Origin: Gottschalkia acidurici 9a
Lineage (GTDB): Bacteria > Bacillota > Clostridia > Tissierellales > Gottschalkiaceae
Direction of reading: 5' to 3'
Length of the DNA: 64,000 bases
Assembly: GCF_000299355.1 (NCBI RefSeq)
Contig: NC_018664.1
Span: forward strand, 1,472,380 to 1,536,379
The notes beneath the pieces were generated by a model, which saw nothing but the letters and a program-made list of their open reading frames with translations, did not search any database and was not told the DNA's origin. Each line of letters begins with the position of its first letter. Positions within the stretch are counted from its first letter, which is position 1. A program made the translations under genes and the position numbers. Positions 8,361 through 18,112 of this stretch are shown piece after piece.

Positions 8361-10064
8361 ATGCTTCTAGAACTTAATATACAAAATTTTGCTATAATAG
8401 AAAAAGCAAAAATATCTTTTACTGAAGGACTTAATATCATAACAGGAGAAACAGGAACAGGAAAATCTATAATAGTTGATGCTATAAATTTAGTATTAGG
8501 TGGAAGGGCAGATAGAAACTATATAAAAGATGGAGAAGAAAAAACTATAGTAGAAGCTTTATTTTATATAGAAAAGAAATCGTTAGTTACAGATATATTA
8601 AACAAGTATGGAATAGAAATTGAAACAGATGATAGTGTTTTAATTACTAGAGAGATACATTTAGGTGGGAAAAGTGTGTCAAGAGTAAATGGAAGAACAG
8701 TAACACTTAGTATGTTAATAGAAATAACAAGTAAGCTTATAGACATACAAGGTCAGCATGAAAATCAATCCTTATTAAACACAGAAAATCACATTACATT
8801 TGTAGATTTATTAGGAGATGACCAATTTAAAGTTTTAAAGGATAAAGTTAAAGTTGAATATGCTAAATTAATAGCACTAAAAAATAATTTGAGAAATTTA
8901 ATAAAAAATGAGCGAGAAAGAGAGCGAGAAATAGATTTATTGAAATTTCAAATAGAAGAGATAGATGAATTTGAGTTAGAAAAAGATGAAGAAGATTACT
9001 TAATGAAAAAATATGATATTATGTCAAACACTCAGGAAATTTCAACAACAATAAATAATATAAATGAGCAACTTAATTCTAGTAATTATAATAAAAGCTC
9101 AGTAATAGATCAATTAAGAAGTATATCTATAATGTTAAATAAAGTTTCACAATATGACCAAGAGCTAAAAAGGTATGGAGAGTCTATTGAGACTATATGC
9201 TACACAATAGAAGATATATCCAAAGAAATAAGAGATTATCAAAATAATATAGAATTTAATTTTGAAACGTTTATAGAGCTAGAAAATAGAATTAGCGGAT
9301 TAAATAAGTTAAAAAGGAAATATGGAAATACTATAGAAGATATTTTAAAATATAGAGAAGATATATTTGAAGAACTACAGATATTATTAAACTTAGAAGA
9401 AGAAATAAAAAGAATAAATGAAAATATAGAAAATGTAGAAAATAACCTTGATAAATATTGTCATAATTTAACTAATGAAAGAAAGAAAATATGTATGAAG
9501 TTAGAAAAAAATATTTCAAATGAATTAAATCAGTTAAACATGGAGAATACTATATTTAAGGTAAATATAAGAGAACTAGAGTATTTCTCTGAAAGTGGAA
9601 AAGACAATGTGGAGTTTTTTATATCTACAAACATTGGACAACAGTTGAAACCACTTTCTAAGGTAGCTTCAGGAGGAGAGATGTCTAGAATCATATTAAG
9701 CTTTAAAAATATATTAGCAGAATTAGATAATATAAATTCTTTGATTTTTGATGAGATAGATACTGGTATAAGTGGAAGGACAGCACAAACTGTTGGGGAG
9801 AAAATTGCTCAAATTTCTAAATCACATCAAGTTATATGTATAACTCATCTACCACAAATAGCTGTAATGGCAGATACTCATTTTTTGATAAATAAAGAGT
9901 TAATAGAGAACAAAACTTTAACTAAAATTAAAAAGCTAAATGAAGAAGAACAAATAGACGAAATCTGTAGACTAATAGGTGGCGTAAGTGTAACAGAGAT
10001 AACTAAAAAGCATGCAAAAGAAATGATCAAATTATCAAAACATATAAAAAATAATTGTTATTAG
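8361..10064 (+). CDS. recN: DNA repair protein RecN
   Basis: 567 residues, an SMC-like ATPase. Walker A GETGTGKSIIVDAI is near residue 31, a long coiled coil occupies the middle, and the C-terminal ATPase half has the ABC signature VASGGEMSRIIL and Walker B LIFDEIDTGISGRTA. RecN gathers and tethers DNA ends during double-strand break repair. It follows argR by 18 bp and ends at a strong terminator. Confidence 0.96.
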   Translation: MLLELNIQNFAIIEKAKISFTEGLNIITGETGTGKSIIVDAINLVLGGRADRNYIKDGEEKTIVEALFYIEKKSLVTDILNKYGIEIETDDSVLITREIHLGGKSVSRVNGRTVTLSMLIEITSKLIDIQGQHENQSLLNTENHITFVDLLGDDQFKVLKDKVKVEYAKLIALKNNLRNLIKNEREREREIDLLKFQIEEIDEFELEKDEEDYLMKKYDIMSNTQEISTTINNINEQLNSSNYNKSSVIDQLRSISIMLNKVSQYDQELKRYGESIETICYTIEDISKEIRDYQNNIEFNFETFIELENRISGLNKLKRKYGNTIEDILKYREDIFEELQILLNLEEEIKRINENIENVENNLDKYCHNLTNERKKICMKLEKNISNELNQLNMENTIFKVNIRELEYFSESGKDNVEFFISTNIGQQLKPLSKVASGGEMSRIILSFKNILAELDNINSLIFDEIDTGISGRTAQTVGEKIAQISKSHQVICITHLPQIAVMADTHFLINKELIENKTLTKIKKLNEEEQIDEICRLIGGVSVTEITKKHAKEMIKLSKHIKNNCY

Positions 10065-10101
10065 CAAACATCTCTAAATTATTAGAGATGTTTGTTTTTT
10101 T
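10065..10101 (+). terminator. Strong terminator after recN
   Basis: CAAACATCTCTAA pairs with TTAGAGATGTTTG and is followed by TTTTTTTTG. It ends the transcript that runs from argR. Confidence 0.9.
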
Positions 10102-10215
10102 TGTAAAATGAATAATTATTTGTGTAGAATAAATCAACCTCAAAAAGGCAAAATTAAAATCATAGCCTAAACTTCCACTATGAAAGATTAGGGGAAAATT
10201 GGAGGGTGGTTTTTA

Positions 10216-11583
10216 TTGAAAAAAAAGTTTTGTTTTAAAAAAATAATTTTCTTTAGTCTAATGTTAATGTTATCTATCGCATATACATTAGAACTAGTTA
10301 ATATATTGGATTATCCCTCACAAATAAATGTAAGTAAGGGTTCTAATAAAGAGTTAGATATAGTTTTTCCATTTACAGTAGAAATATTAGAAAATAGAGA
10401 TAAAGTTTTAGAACTTAATGAATCTTATAAAGATAAATTAAAATTAAGCATGAAAAACAACTATAACTTTAAACCAGTAAATAATGGTATGGCGAAACTA
10501 GGAATAAATTTTTTAGGACTTGTGCCAGTTAAACAAGTTAATTTTAATGTAATAGAAGATAAATATCTAATACCAGGAGGAGAAGCACTGGGAGTTAAAT
10601 TGAATACAAAGGGAGTATTAGTTGTTGGTACATCGGAGATAGAAGGAGTTAACGGAAAGAAATATAATCCAGCGTTAGATGCTGGAATAAAAATTGGAGA
10701 CTCTATAATTGAAATAGACAATAAAAAAGTTAAAGATGCTAATCATGTTATAGAGATTTTAAATAATATAGGTGATAAAAAAGTACAAATAGTCGCTGAA
10801 AGAGATAATAAAAGAATTGAAACAGAATTAACTCCCGTAAAAAGCAAGCAAGATAATAGCTATAGATTGGGTATATGGGTAAGAGACAAGACTGCAGGTA
10901 TTGGAACATTAACTTTTTATGATGAAGAATCTGAAAAATTTGGAGCTCTAGGTCACTCAATAACAGATGCTGATACTGGAACCTTGATGAATGCAGAAAA
11001 TGGTGAAATAATGAAAGCACAGATATCCTCGGTTGAACAAGGTAAAAAAGGTACTCCTGGCGAAATAAGAGGAATGTTTTTCGAGTCAGACAATGTATTA
11101 GGTAAAATAGAGTCTAACACTATATTCGGAATATATGGTAAGATGTATAAAGAAAACAAAATAACCAAGAAAAAATCTTTTCCAGTTGCATTACAAAATG
11201 AAGTGAAAACTGGAAAAGCTTATATATTAACTACAGTTGAAGACGACAAAGTAGAGGAATATGAAGTAGAAGTAGTAAAAACAGATAAACAATACTCTCC
11301 AGAACCTAAAAGTATGGTAATTAAAGTTACAGATAAAAGACTTTTAGAAAAAACGGGAGGAATAGTTAGAGGAATGAGTGGAAGTCCTATAATACAAAAT
11401 GGTAAAATAATAGGTGCAGTAACACATGTATTTGTAAATGATCCTACTAAAGGATATGGACTTTATATAGAATGGATGATGAAAGAGTCTGGAATGCTAG
11501 ACAATAAACAGGAAGTGAGTCATAAAGTTGAAAATAATTATAGCCCTTGTAAAAAGGGCTATAATTATTTTATAAAATGTTAA
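10216..11583 (+). CDS. spoIVB: SpoIVB sporulation serine peptidase (S55)
   Basis: 455 residues from a TTG after GGAGGGTGG. It has an N-terminal membrane anchor, a PDZ domain (about residues 110-195) and an S55 protease domain with the histidine motif ALGHSITDADTG and the serine motif GMSGSPIIQNGKIIGAVTHV. SpoIVB is made in the forespore, crosses into the intermembrane space and triggers pro-sigma-K activation. The adjoining spo0A is its usual neighbour. The last 25 or so codons run through a terminator hairpin. Confidence 0.95.
   Translation: MKKKFCFKKIIFFSLMLMLSIAYTLELVNILDYPSQINVSKGSNKELDIVFPFTVEILENRDKVLELNESYKDKLKLSMKNNYNFKPVNNGMAKLGINFLGLVPVKQVNFNVIEDKYLIPGGEALGVKLNTKGVLVVGTSEIEGVNGKKYNPALDAGIKIGDSIIEIDNKKVKDANHVIEILNNIGDKKVQIVAERDNKRIETELTPVKSKQDNSYRLGIWVRDKTAGIGTLTFYDEESEKFGALGHSITDADTGTLMNAENGEIMKAQISSVEQGKKGTPGEIRGMFFESDNVLGKIESNTIFGIYGKMYKENKITKKKSFPVALQNEVKTGKAYILTTVEDDKVEEYEVEVVKTDKQYSPEPKSMVIKVTDKRLLEKTGGIVRGMSGSPIIQNGKIIGAVTHVFVNDPTKGYGLYIEWMMKESGMLDNKQEVSHKVENNYSPCKKGYNYFIKC
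11533..11573 (+). terminator. Terminator inside the 3' end of spoIVB
   Basis: AAAATAATTATAGCCC pairs with GGGCTATAATTATTTT around TTGTAAAAA. The hairpin is entirely inside the spoIVB reading frame and encodes its last residues. Confidence 0.75.
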
Positions 11584-11591
11584 AAATAGAA

Positions 11592-11620
11592 GAAGGAAAT
11601 ATAAGATAGATAAAGAATAA
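11592..11620 (+). promoter_or_regulatory. Sigma-H promoter of spo0A
   Basis: GAAGGAAAT (11592-11600) matches the sigma-H -35 consensus RNAGGAWWW and AAAGAATAA (11612-11620) matches the -10 consensus RNNGAATWW, separated by 11 bp. In Bacillus subtilis spo0A is driven in sporulation by a sigma-H promoter, so this is the expected control site. It lies 33 bp before the GTG start. No clear 0A box was seen beside it. Confidence 0.75.
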
Positions 11621-11653
11621 TAATATATGGGGAAAAAATAGGGGGGTAATTTA

Positions 11654-12460
11654 GTGAACAACCAAAAAATAAGATTATTAATAGCAGATGATAATAAAGA
11701 TTTTTGTAATATTCTAAATGAATATTTATCTACTCAAGAAGATGTAGAAGTAATAGGAGTGGCAAAAGATGGATTAGAAGCTTTAGAACTTATTTCTATA
11801 AAAAATCCAGATGTATTAATACTAGATATCATAATGCCACACTTAGATGGACTAGGAGTACTAGAAAGACTGCACTCTACGGAGTTAGAAAAGTTTCCTA
11901 AGATTATAATACTATCGGCAGTTGGACAAGATAAAATAACTCAAAGAGCTATAAATTTAGGTGCAGATTATTATGTAGTTAAACCTTTTGATTTTGAAAT
12001 ATTTATGAAAAGAATAAGACAAGTTGCAGGAACAGCACCAGCTATGATCGAGAAAAGAAAACAGGTTCAACCTGCTACTCAAGGACTTGTGGTAAGTCAA
12101 AAAAATAATTCTTTAGAGGCTAAAATAACTAATATAATTCATGAAATAGGAGTTCCAGCTCATATAAAAGGATATCTATACTTGAGAGAAGCTATTACTA
12201 TGGTTGTAGATAATATGGAATTATTAAGCGCAGTTACGAAAGAACTTTATCCTAATATAGCTAAGAAGTTTAACACAACTCCAAGTAGAGTAGAAAGAGC
12301 TATTAGACATGCTATAGAAGTAGCTTGGAGCAGAGGTAAGGTAGATACTATAAATAGTTTATTTGGTTATACAGTTCATACAGATAAAGGGAAACCTACA
12401 AACAGTGAGTTTGTAGCAATGGTAGCTGATAAATTAAGATTAGAACAGAAGATATCATAA
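11654..12460 (+). CDS. spo0A: Sporulation master regulator Spo0A
   Basis: 268 residues from a GTG preceded by AGGGGGG. The receiver domain has the acidic pair at Asp12-Asp13, the phospho-acceptor Asp58 in LILDIIMP and the conserved VKPFD lysine. The C-terminal DNA-binding domain contains [19 protein letters not shown] and ends [15 protein letters not shown]. Phosphorylated Spo0A binds 0A boxes and commits the cell to sporulation. A decayed mobile element follows immediately, separating it from steA. A Spo0A-C-like protein occurs again in the 35-46 kb element. Confidence 0.98.
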   Translation: MNNQKIRLLIADDNKDFCNILNEYLSTQEDVEVIGVAKDGLEALELISIKNPDVLILDIIMPHLDGLGVLERLHSTELEKFPKIIILSAVGQDKITQRAINLGADYYVVKPFDFEIFMKRIRQVAGTAPAMIEKRKQVQPATQGLVVSQKNNSLEAKITNIIHEIGVPAHIKGYLYLREAITMVVDNMELLSAVTKELYPNIAKKFNTTPSRVERAIRHAIEVAWSRGKVDTINSLFGYTVHTDKGKPTNSEFVAMVADKLRLEQKIS

Positions 12461-12496
12461 ATAGGTGAAAATACAACATTATAAAAAATATGAATT

Positions 12497-12543
12497 GGTA
12501 CACATTTGGTTCTATAATGCAACTAATTATAAAATGTACCAGT
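12497..12543 (+). terminator. Hairpin downstream of spo0A
   Basis: TGGTACACATTT pairs imperfectly with AAATGTACCA. No long U-tract follows, so it could be a terminator, an mRNA-stabilising hairpin or the edge of the inserted element. Confidence 0.4.
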
Positions 12544-12550
12544 AAAAGAC

Positions 12551-12593
12551 AACTCTCTTATTCAATTATTTAAAATTGAAAGGGGAGTTTTTA
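12551..12593 (+). terminator. Terminator before the integrase remnant
   Basis: AACTCTC and TTCAATT pair with AATTGAA and GGGGAGTT, followed by TTTTATTTTG. It probably ends spo0A transcription; the right arm overlaps the ribosome site of the integrase remnant. Confidence 0.65.
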
Positions 12594-12595
12594 TT

Positions 12596-13574
12596 TTGTC
12601 TAAATTAACAGATTTTGAATTTCAAATTGAGGATTTTATGATTTACTGTGTGTCAAAAAAACTATCTACAAAAACAACTAAGTCATATGAGCAGACTTTA
12701 AAACTATTTGCTATGTATATGAAAGAAGAGCATAGTATTGATAACGCTGAGGATGTTAAAACAGCTCATATAAGACATTATATTAAATATCTTCAGGAGA
12801 TAGGAAAGTATACAGTTCAAACAAGAAATGAAAATATTAATTTTCCTCAAAATAGGACAGACAATGGAAAACAAATAAGTCCAAATACTATTAATAACTA
12901 TATACGAAATATAAAGGTCTTTTATAATTATCTAGTAGAAGAAAGAGTTATAAGAGAAAATCCACTTGATAGAGTTAAATTTTTGAAGAAGAGAGAAAGA
13001 ATAAAGGAATCTTTGTCTAGAACAGAGATAAATGTAATTTTGTCTAATTATAATTTAACAAGCTTTTATGGCTATAGAGACTACATTATAACTAAGCTAT
13101 TACTTACTACAGGTGCTAGAATAGGTGAAACTTTATCTTTATTAACAGAAGATATTGATTTTAAAAATAAAACAGTTCTTTTTAAGGATACAAAAAATAA
13201 AAAAGAGAAAATAGGCTATTTAAGCAATATGATGATGCAAGATCTTAGAAGATGGGTTTCTTATAAAGATAGATATATGACTACGGAATCGCTATTCCCT
13301 ACCAATCGTTGTACAAAGCTAAAATTGCATTCATATGAAAAGGCTTTAAAACGTGATGCATTACGTGGAGGCATAGAGAATGTGCTTCCTCATCGTCTAA
13401 GAGCTACTTTTGCCATAAGATTTCTTAAAAGCGGTGGAATTATGTGCATTAAGTCGTTTATTTGATCACTCTAATGTAGAGATCACAAGAGTATACTTAA
13501 ACTTAACTTAAGAAGAATTAAGGAAAGAATTTATGAAATATCATCCTTCAATAGATTTTGGAGGTGATAGGTAG
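12596..13574 (+). pseudogene. Tyrosine recombinase/integrase, frameshifted
   Basis: A TTG-started frame of 289 residues with a SAM-like N-terminal domain and catalytic-domain motifs (GARIGETLSLL, HRLRATFAIRF). The frame breaks near 13,435. The next frame then continues the family sequence as LSRLFDHSNVEITRVYLNL, including the catalytic tyrosine, then meets an in-frame TAA near 13,508 and ends in KYHPSIDFGGDR. Two lesions therefore separate the R/H residues from the tyrosine, so it should be inactive. It marks the left part of a decayed element beside spo0A. Confidence 0.85.
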
Positions 13575-14106
13575 TGTTAAATAGATACAATTACGATATT
13601 GAATTAGATCTATATTTAAAACCAATTACGAAAACAGTAATAGATGAGATACTAAAACATACTAATAAGCGTGGAATTGCCTTTCCTAGCGTTAAAACTA
13701 TAGATGACAATATAAATTATATCTAAGAACAGTACAACGTCATTTGAGGATAATTAGAGATATTAAAATGGATAATGGACTACCGTTTATGATCATATAT
13801 AGAAAAAGAAGTAATGATGAAATACTTAGTCATAATGTATACTATCTCCCTTGGCTGGACGGTAAGAAGTGGAAGGAATATATAAGGGATCATCATTTAA
13901 GCATAAATACAACACTAATCAAAGAATATGAAGAAGAGTTATATAAACAAATTTATGATAACCAAGCGACAGAAAAGCTAACTAATATTAAAAGAGATAG
14001 AATATTTATTTCTTATATCAATAAAACAGCGAAAAAGTTATCTAAAATTGGAGTAGATGAAGTGCTTAAAATTCTAGCATCTATAGGAGAAAGAATTATA
14101 AAGTAA
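13574..14106 (+). pseudogene. HTH / replication-type protein, frameshifted
   Basis: It begins at a GTG overlapping the integrase stop. The first frame reads KRGIAFPSVKTIDDNINYI and stops near 13,724; the next frame continues RTVQRHLRIIRDIK and runs on for about 120 residues to TAA at 14,106. Joined, they form a winged-helix protein of the kind found next to integrases on small plasmids and integrative elements. One frameshift near 13,720 splits it. The replication role is inferred from the fold and context. Confidence 0.65.
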
Positions 14107-14700
14107 TAAAAATTTTTTGTAATATATTAATACTTTAAATAGCCATTGTAACACCGGCTCTAAGAGATCTAAAGGGGTCTCCAGTTTGGTAACTCCTTTT
14201 TATTTCTATACGATTTTGAAGGATAGGTTTGTATTAGATGTATGAAATTTGAACAACTATATAGAGTTTGCTATAGAGTTCAAATAGTCCAAACAAATAG
14301 CATGGAACTATAGGATATATAACGAACGTAGCAACTTTCTATATAGTTAAGTAGTGGAGTCAACTAAACTATATAAGAAGCTTTATTAACAAAGTTATAT
14401 AAGGTGTGATAAATGATGGATAACCATAAATGTTACAAAGAACTGGACAAGCTTGAAAATGAAAATACGAAAGAATAAAATATGGATAATGATATGGAGG
14501 TATTAAAAATAAACAATACTAAAAGAGTTAGTAAAGAAAAAGAGATAAGCTATATAGTTATTTAACAAAGAAAATAAGAAGATATATGAAGAATTAGCTA
14601 AGTAAGATGAGTGTTTTTATTACTTTGAAGCTTTATTATATACTTACCATTATTATGACAGAATAAGCCCATATTGTGTATAATAGGAACAGATGGAATG
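14107..14700. other. Decayed DNA inside the spo0A-steA insertion
   Basis: AT-rich sequence with short broken frames, such as a 21-codon frame at 14,412 with a weak ribosome site and fragments such as NTKRVSKEKEISYIVI just before stops. No intact gene or RNA was recognised. It looks like remnants of element genes. Confidence 0.5.
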
Positions 14701-14709
14701 GAGGTGATT

Positions 14710-15051
14710 ATGATGAATTCAGAAGAAACTAAAGTAGAAAGTAAGTACAATGAGTATATGAAAAATGTGTATAAAGGTAGCACTTATAAAAATAGGTATG
14801 CTGATGTGCTAGGAGCAATAGCAGTTATAGAACTAATTGTTAGTATAGTGGGAGCAACATACATATGGAAAACCATGGCAACGATTGATAGAGGATTATA
14901 TTATTCAAGTCCAGAATATAATCCATTCGGAGTAGGTTTAAGTTTTACAATTTTAATTCAAGGAATAATTTTATTTATAGTAATGCAGACATTAAAAACT
15001 ACGGCAAAAGATGTTGTGGAAATTAAGAATAAAATTTTAAGTAAAGAGTAG
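14710..15051 (+). CDS. Small two-helix membrane protein of unknown function
   Basis: About 113 residues from an ATG directly after GGAGGTGATT. A charged, lysine- and glutamate-rich N-terminus is followed by membrane segments at about residues 31-51 (GAIAVIELIVSIVGATYIW) and 75-95 (GLSFTILIQGIILFIVM), then a charged tail ending in KNKILSKE. It is followed by a terminator and is the only intact gene of the spo0A-steA insertion. I do not recognise a family. Confidence 0.65.
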   Translation: MMNSEETKVESKYNEYMKNVYKGSTYKNRYADVLGAIAVIELIVSIVGATYIWKTMATIDRGLYYSSPEYNPFGVGLSFTILIQGIILFIVMQTLKTTAKDVVEIKNKILSKE

Positions 15052-15086
15052 AGTTGAATGAAATTATTAAGATAATTATTATTGAT

Positions 15087-15115
15087 AGTCCCACTTTCTG
15101 AGTGGGATATTTTAA
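15087..15115 (+). terminator. Terminator after the small membrane protein
   Basis: TCCCACT pairs with AGTGGGA around TTCTG and is followed by TATTTTAA. Confidence 0.75.
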
Positions 15116-15306
15116 TGAGTTTTTTAGCACTGTAAATAAACTACTTCAATATATAACATAAATATTGATATATAATGAGAAGATTTATGGAAAAATACTC
15201 TTCTATTTTATTTATGGTAATAAGCTTATCACCCTGGTATGGACAAGAATTATTGTATTGATAACAGTTTTGGAGTAATAAATTAATATAAAAAGAGGTG
15301 ATAGTT

Positions 15307-15354
15307 GTTGCATTGATTAATTGTCCAGAATGCAATAAAGAAATATTTGATTGA
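15307..15354 (+). pseudogene. Zinc-ribbon protein remnant
   Basis: After a GAGGTGAT ribosome site the frame reads VALINCPECNKEIFD and stops. This is the start of a common small zinc-ribbon protein (usually MALI.CPECGKEISD...), but the start codon is GTT, and a TGA ends it before the second Cys pair. Confidence 0.5.
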
Positions 15355-15835
15355 AAAGTTCATCTAAAGTCATGGCAAATATATCTAATTAATTACTTAT
15401 AAAAATAAGTAGATTAAGGGGCGTTTTGTTGTGTTTAAATATAAGATATTTAACATTTTATGTTGATAAACTTTACTTTATATTATATAAATATAGCTAA
15501 AAAGTCATAATCTATATAGATAGGACATTAAAAACTAAATAAAATGATTAGATGGCAATAAACATATAAATATTACAAAATAGTGATGTTATATAGTATT
15601 GAGATAATAATATATGTATAGTATAATAGAACATGAAGATATTACATTCAAATAATAACAAATATACTTATAATAACTAATAAACATTATCAAGATGGTT
15701 GAATAGGGAGTAAATAAACATTGAAAATTGGCTATATAAAGTTCACGAGAAATATGAATTCAAAAAAACAGAGAACTTATCGTAATATTGCTAATATACT
15801 TAAGCTACAAATAAGTATACTAGAGGCCTTTATAG
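15355..15835. other. Decayed AT-rich DNA
   Basis: No intact gene. Short frames near 15,720-15,860 (for example NIENWLYKVHEKYEF and NIANILKLQISILEAFIEHP) look like pieces of a small HTH or element protein. Confidence 0.4.
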
Positions 15836-15888
15836 AACATCCTGTTAATTATTTATTTAAATAGATAATTAGTAGGATGTTTTTAATT
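15836..15888 (+). terminator. Long hairpin terminator at the right side of the insertion
   Basis: AACATCCT pairs with AGGATGTT, with a further TAATTAT/ATAATTA stem inside, followed by TTTTAATT. Confidence 0.75.
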
Positions 15889-16080
15889 AGTGTAATGGAT
15901 GGAATAAAAAAGAAAATGTATAAAATTTTATCAAAATTGATTTTTATTATATAAACATCGTATCAAATATTATTAATTAGATAAAATACTATTAGTAAAT
16001 ACTTTACTAAGTTCTATTAATATAGTAAATTAGTGTAGAGATACAAATACTTTAAAACAAGTAGACGTGGAGGTTTACAA

Positions 16081-17202
16081 ATGAATGTAAAAGGAACTTT
16101 AAGAAAAGATAAAAAAACAAAGAACCTTGCTAAAAGATTAAATTTAGGTGAAATTGCAATTATAGATCATAAAGATATAGACGAAATAGCGGCTCTTTCA
16201 CTTGTTGAAACTAAAATAAAGTGTATATTGAATTTAGATAAGAGTATAAGTGGAAGATATCCTAATAAAGGACCTGAAATACTTCATGAAGCAGGTATTT
16301 TGATATTTGAATGTGAAGATAAGGAAATATTTAATGTGGTTGATGAAGGAGAAATACTAGAAATACAAGACAATAATATTGTATATAAAGAAAAAATTAT
16401 AGGTACATGTGAAGAGATAAATGAAGAGAAAATAAATCATTTATTAAAAATAGGATATGATAATATAGAAAATGAGTTAGACAATTTTATAGATAATACT
16501 CTTGAATATGCTAAAAAAGAAAAAGAGTTGGTTACAGGTGACATTAATATACCGGAAATTAAAACAACGTTTAAAAATAGACATGCATTAGTTGTCGTTA
16601 GAGGAAAAGACTATAAAAAAGATCTATTAGCTGTAAGAAATTATATAAGTGAAGTAAATCCTATATTAATAGGAGTTGATGGTGGCGGAGATGCACTATT
16701 AGAATTTGGATACATTCCAGATATGGTAATTGGTGATATGGATAGTGTTAGTGATAAATGCTTGCAAAGTTCTGGAGAGATAATTGTTCATGCTTATCCA
16801 AATGGTAAAGCACCTGGACTAAAAAGAGTGGAAGAATTAGGATTAGATAGTGTGGTATTTCCTTCACCAGGAACTAGTGAAGATATTGCTTTACTTTTAG
16901 CATATTCAAATGAAGTAGATTTAATTGTAGCTGTAGGAACTCATAATAGTATGATAGATTTCTTGGAAAAGGGTAGGAATGGAATGGCAAGTACATTTTT
17001 GGTAAGGCTTAAAGTAGGGGCAAAGCTTATAGATGCCAAAGGTGTTAATGAACTATATAAAAGTAGTTTAAAGCCTAAGTATATGATAGGTCTAGGATTA
17101 GCTGCACTATTACCTATTATAGTTATAGCTTTACTGTTTCCCCCAATGCAAGAACTAATTCAGTTAATACAGATTAAATTAAGAATATTATTAGGTTTTT
17201 AG
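16081..17202 (+). CDS. steA: SteA-like cytokinetic ring protein
   Basis: 373 residues. The central part has a thiamine-pyrophosphokinase-like fold (GVDGGGDALLEFGYIPDMVIGDMDSV, read as consecutive motifs) and the C-terminus has a membrane segment at about 340-358. SteA proteins sit with SteB at division sites in Actinobacteria; in Clostridia the gene normally follows spo0A. A TGGAGGTT ribosome site precedes the ATG. Here it is separated from spo0A by a 3.6-kb decayed insertion. Its role in Clostridia is inferred. Confidence 0.8.
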   Translation: MNVKGTLRKDKKTKNLAKRLNLGEIAIIDHKDIDEIAALSLVETKIKCILNLDKSISGRYPNKGPEILHEAGILIFECEDKEIFNVVDEGEILEIQDNNIVYKEKIIGTCEEINEEKINHLLKIGYDNIENELDNFIDNTLEYAKKEKELVTGDINIPEIKTTFKNRHALVVVRGKDYKKDLLAVRNYISEVNPILIGVDGGGDALLEFGYIPDMVIGDMDSVSDKCLQSSGEIIVHAYPNGKAPGLKRVEELGLDSVVFPSPGTSEDIALLLAYSNEVDLIVAVGTHNSMIDFLEKGRNGMASTFLVRLKVGAKLIDAKGVNELYKSSLKPKYMIGLGLAALLPIIVIALLFPPMQELIQLIQIKLRILLGF

Positions 17203-17213
17203 GAGGAATAATA

Positions 17214-18098
17214 ATGGTAGCAAATGTAAAGTATTATGTTGTGACTATAGTATCTATATTTCTTGCAATAGGAATAGGGATATTTATAGGTTTTATGTTA
17301 GATGCTCAAGACATTTTAACTTCTCAAAAAGATGATATAGTTTCACAACTAGAAAGCAGATTTGATTACTTGAAAGAAGAAAATCAAAAAATCAAAAAAG
17401 AAAGTGAAAATACAAATAAAGAAAACAAAAGATTAGAAGAATTTAATAGAATAGTATATCCAGAAATGGTGAAAGATAGATTATCAGGTATAAAAGTAGC
17501 AGTTATAGAGACTAATGATGACTATGTTTATTCCGGAATAAATCAAACCTTAGAATTAGCTGGAGCTGACATAAAATCAAATACAACTATAAATGACTTA
17601 ATGATGACAGATGTTGAAAAGTTAAAGGAGATTTATAAAAATGTAACAGGTAAAGAAGAAGAGAATATACAAAAAACCGTAATAAGAGAAGTAACATCAT
17701 CACTTATAAAGGGTGAAACTACTCCATTAGTACAAGCATTAAAAGAACAAGGTATTATAAACATATCTGGAATATATAATGAGCCTTTACAATATATAAT
17801 AATAGCAGGTGGTAGTAATGATAAGGGTGATGAACGTTATAAAATTATAGATGAAAATATAATAGATGTTGCTAAAAAAAGCAATATTCCAGTTATAGGT
17901 ATTGAGAAAGAGAATGTAAAGTATTCGTATATTGACAAATATAAAAATAGTAGAATATCATCCGTAGATAATGTCAATTCTATAATTGGAAAAATAACTT
18001 TAGTTTTAGCTATGGATGGACACCCTGGAAATTATGGAGTAAAGCCTAGTGCTGAGAGTTTAGCACCGGCTATAACACCACTACCTTCAGAGCAATAA
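17214..18098 (+). CDS. SteB/MctB-like membrane-anchored protein (annotated copper transporter family)
   Basis: 294 residues with an N-terminal membrane helix (about 7-28, ending GIFIGFMLD), a coiled coil (about 36-80, rich in K/E/N) and an extracytoplasmic domain. It starts 11 bp after steA with AGGAGGAATA, matching the SteA-SteB gene pair. The family is labelled MctB/copper transporter in databases, but that name comes from mycobacteria; a role as SteA partner at the envelope fits better here. Confidence 0.7.
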   Translation: MVANVKYYVVTIVSIFLAIGIGIFIGFMLDAQDILTSQKDDIVSQLESRFDYLKEENQKIKKESENTNKENKRLEEFNRIVYPEMVKDRLSGIKVAVIETNDDYVYSGINQTLELAGADIKSNTTINDLMMTDVEKLKEIYKNVTGKEEENIQKTVIREVTSSLIKGETTPLVQALKEQGIINISGIYNEPLQYIIIAGGSNDKGDERYKIIDENIIDVAKKSNIPVIGIEKENVKYSYIDKYKNSRISSVDNVNSIIGKITLVLAMDGHPGNYGVKPSAESLAPAITPLPSEQ

Positions 18099-18112
18099 GG
18101 AGATGAAGACAG

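Noticed and set aside
10748-11168. Two - strand frames inside spoIVB
   Set aside because: They are antisense to conserved S55 protease motifs and have no ribosome sites.
12497-12543. TGGTACACATTT inverted repeat as an integrase att site
   Set aside because: No second copy was found near 16 kb, so it cannot be shown to mark the element border.
14598-14783. - strand frame over the start of the small membrane protein
   Set aside because: It lies opposite a gene with a strong ribosome site and has no start signals of its own.
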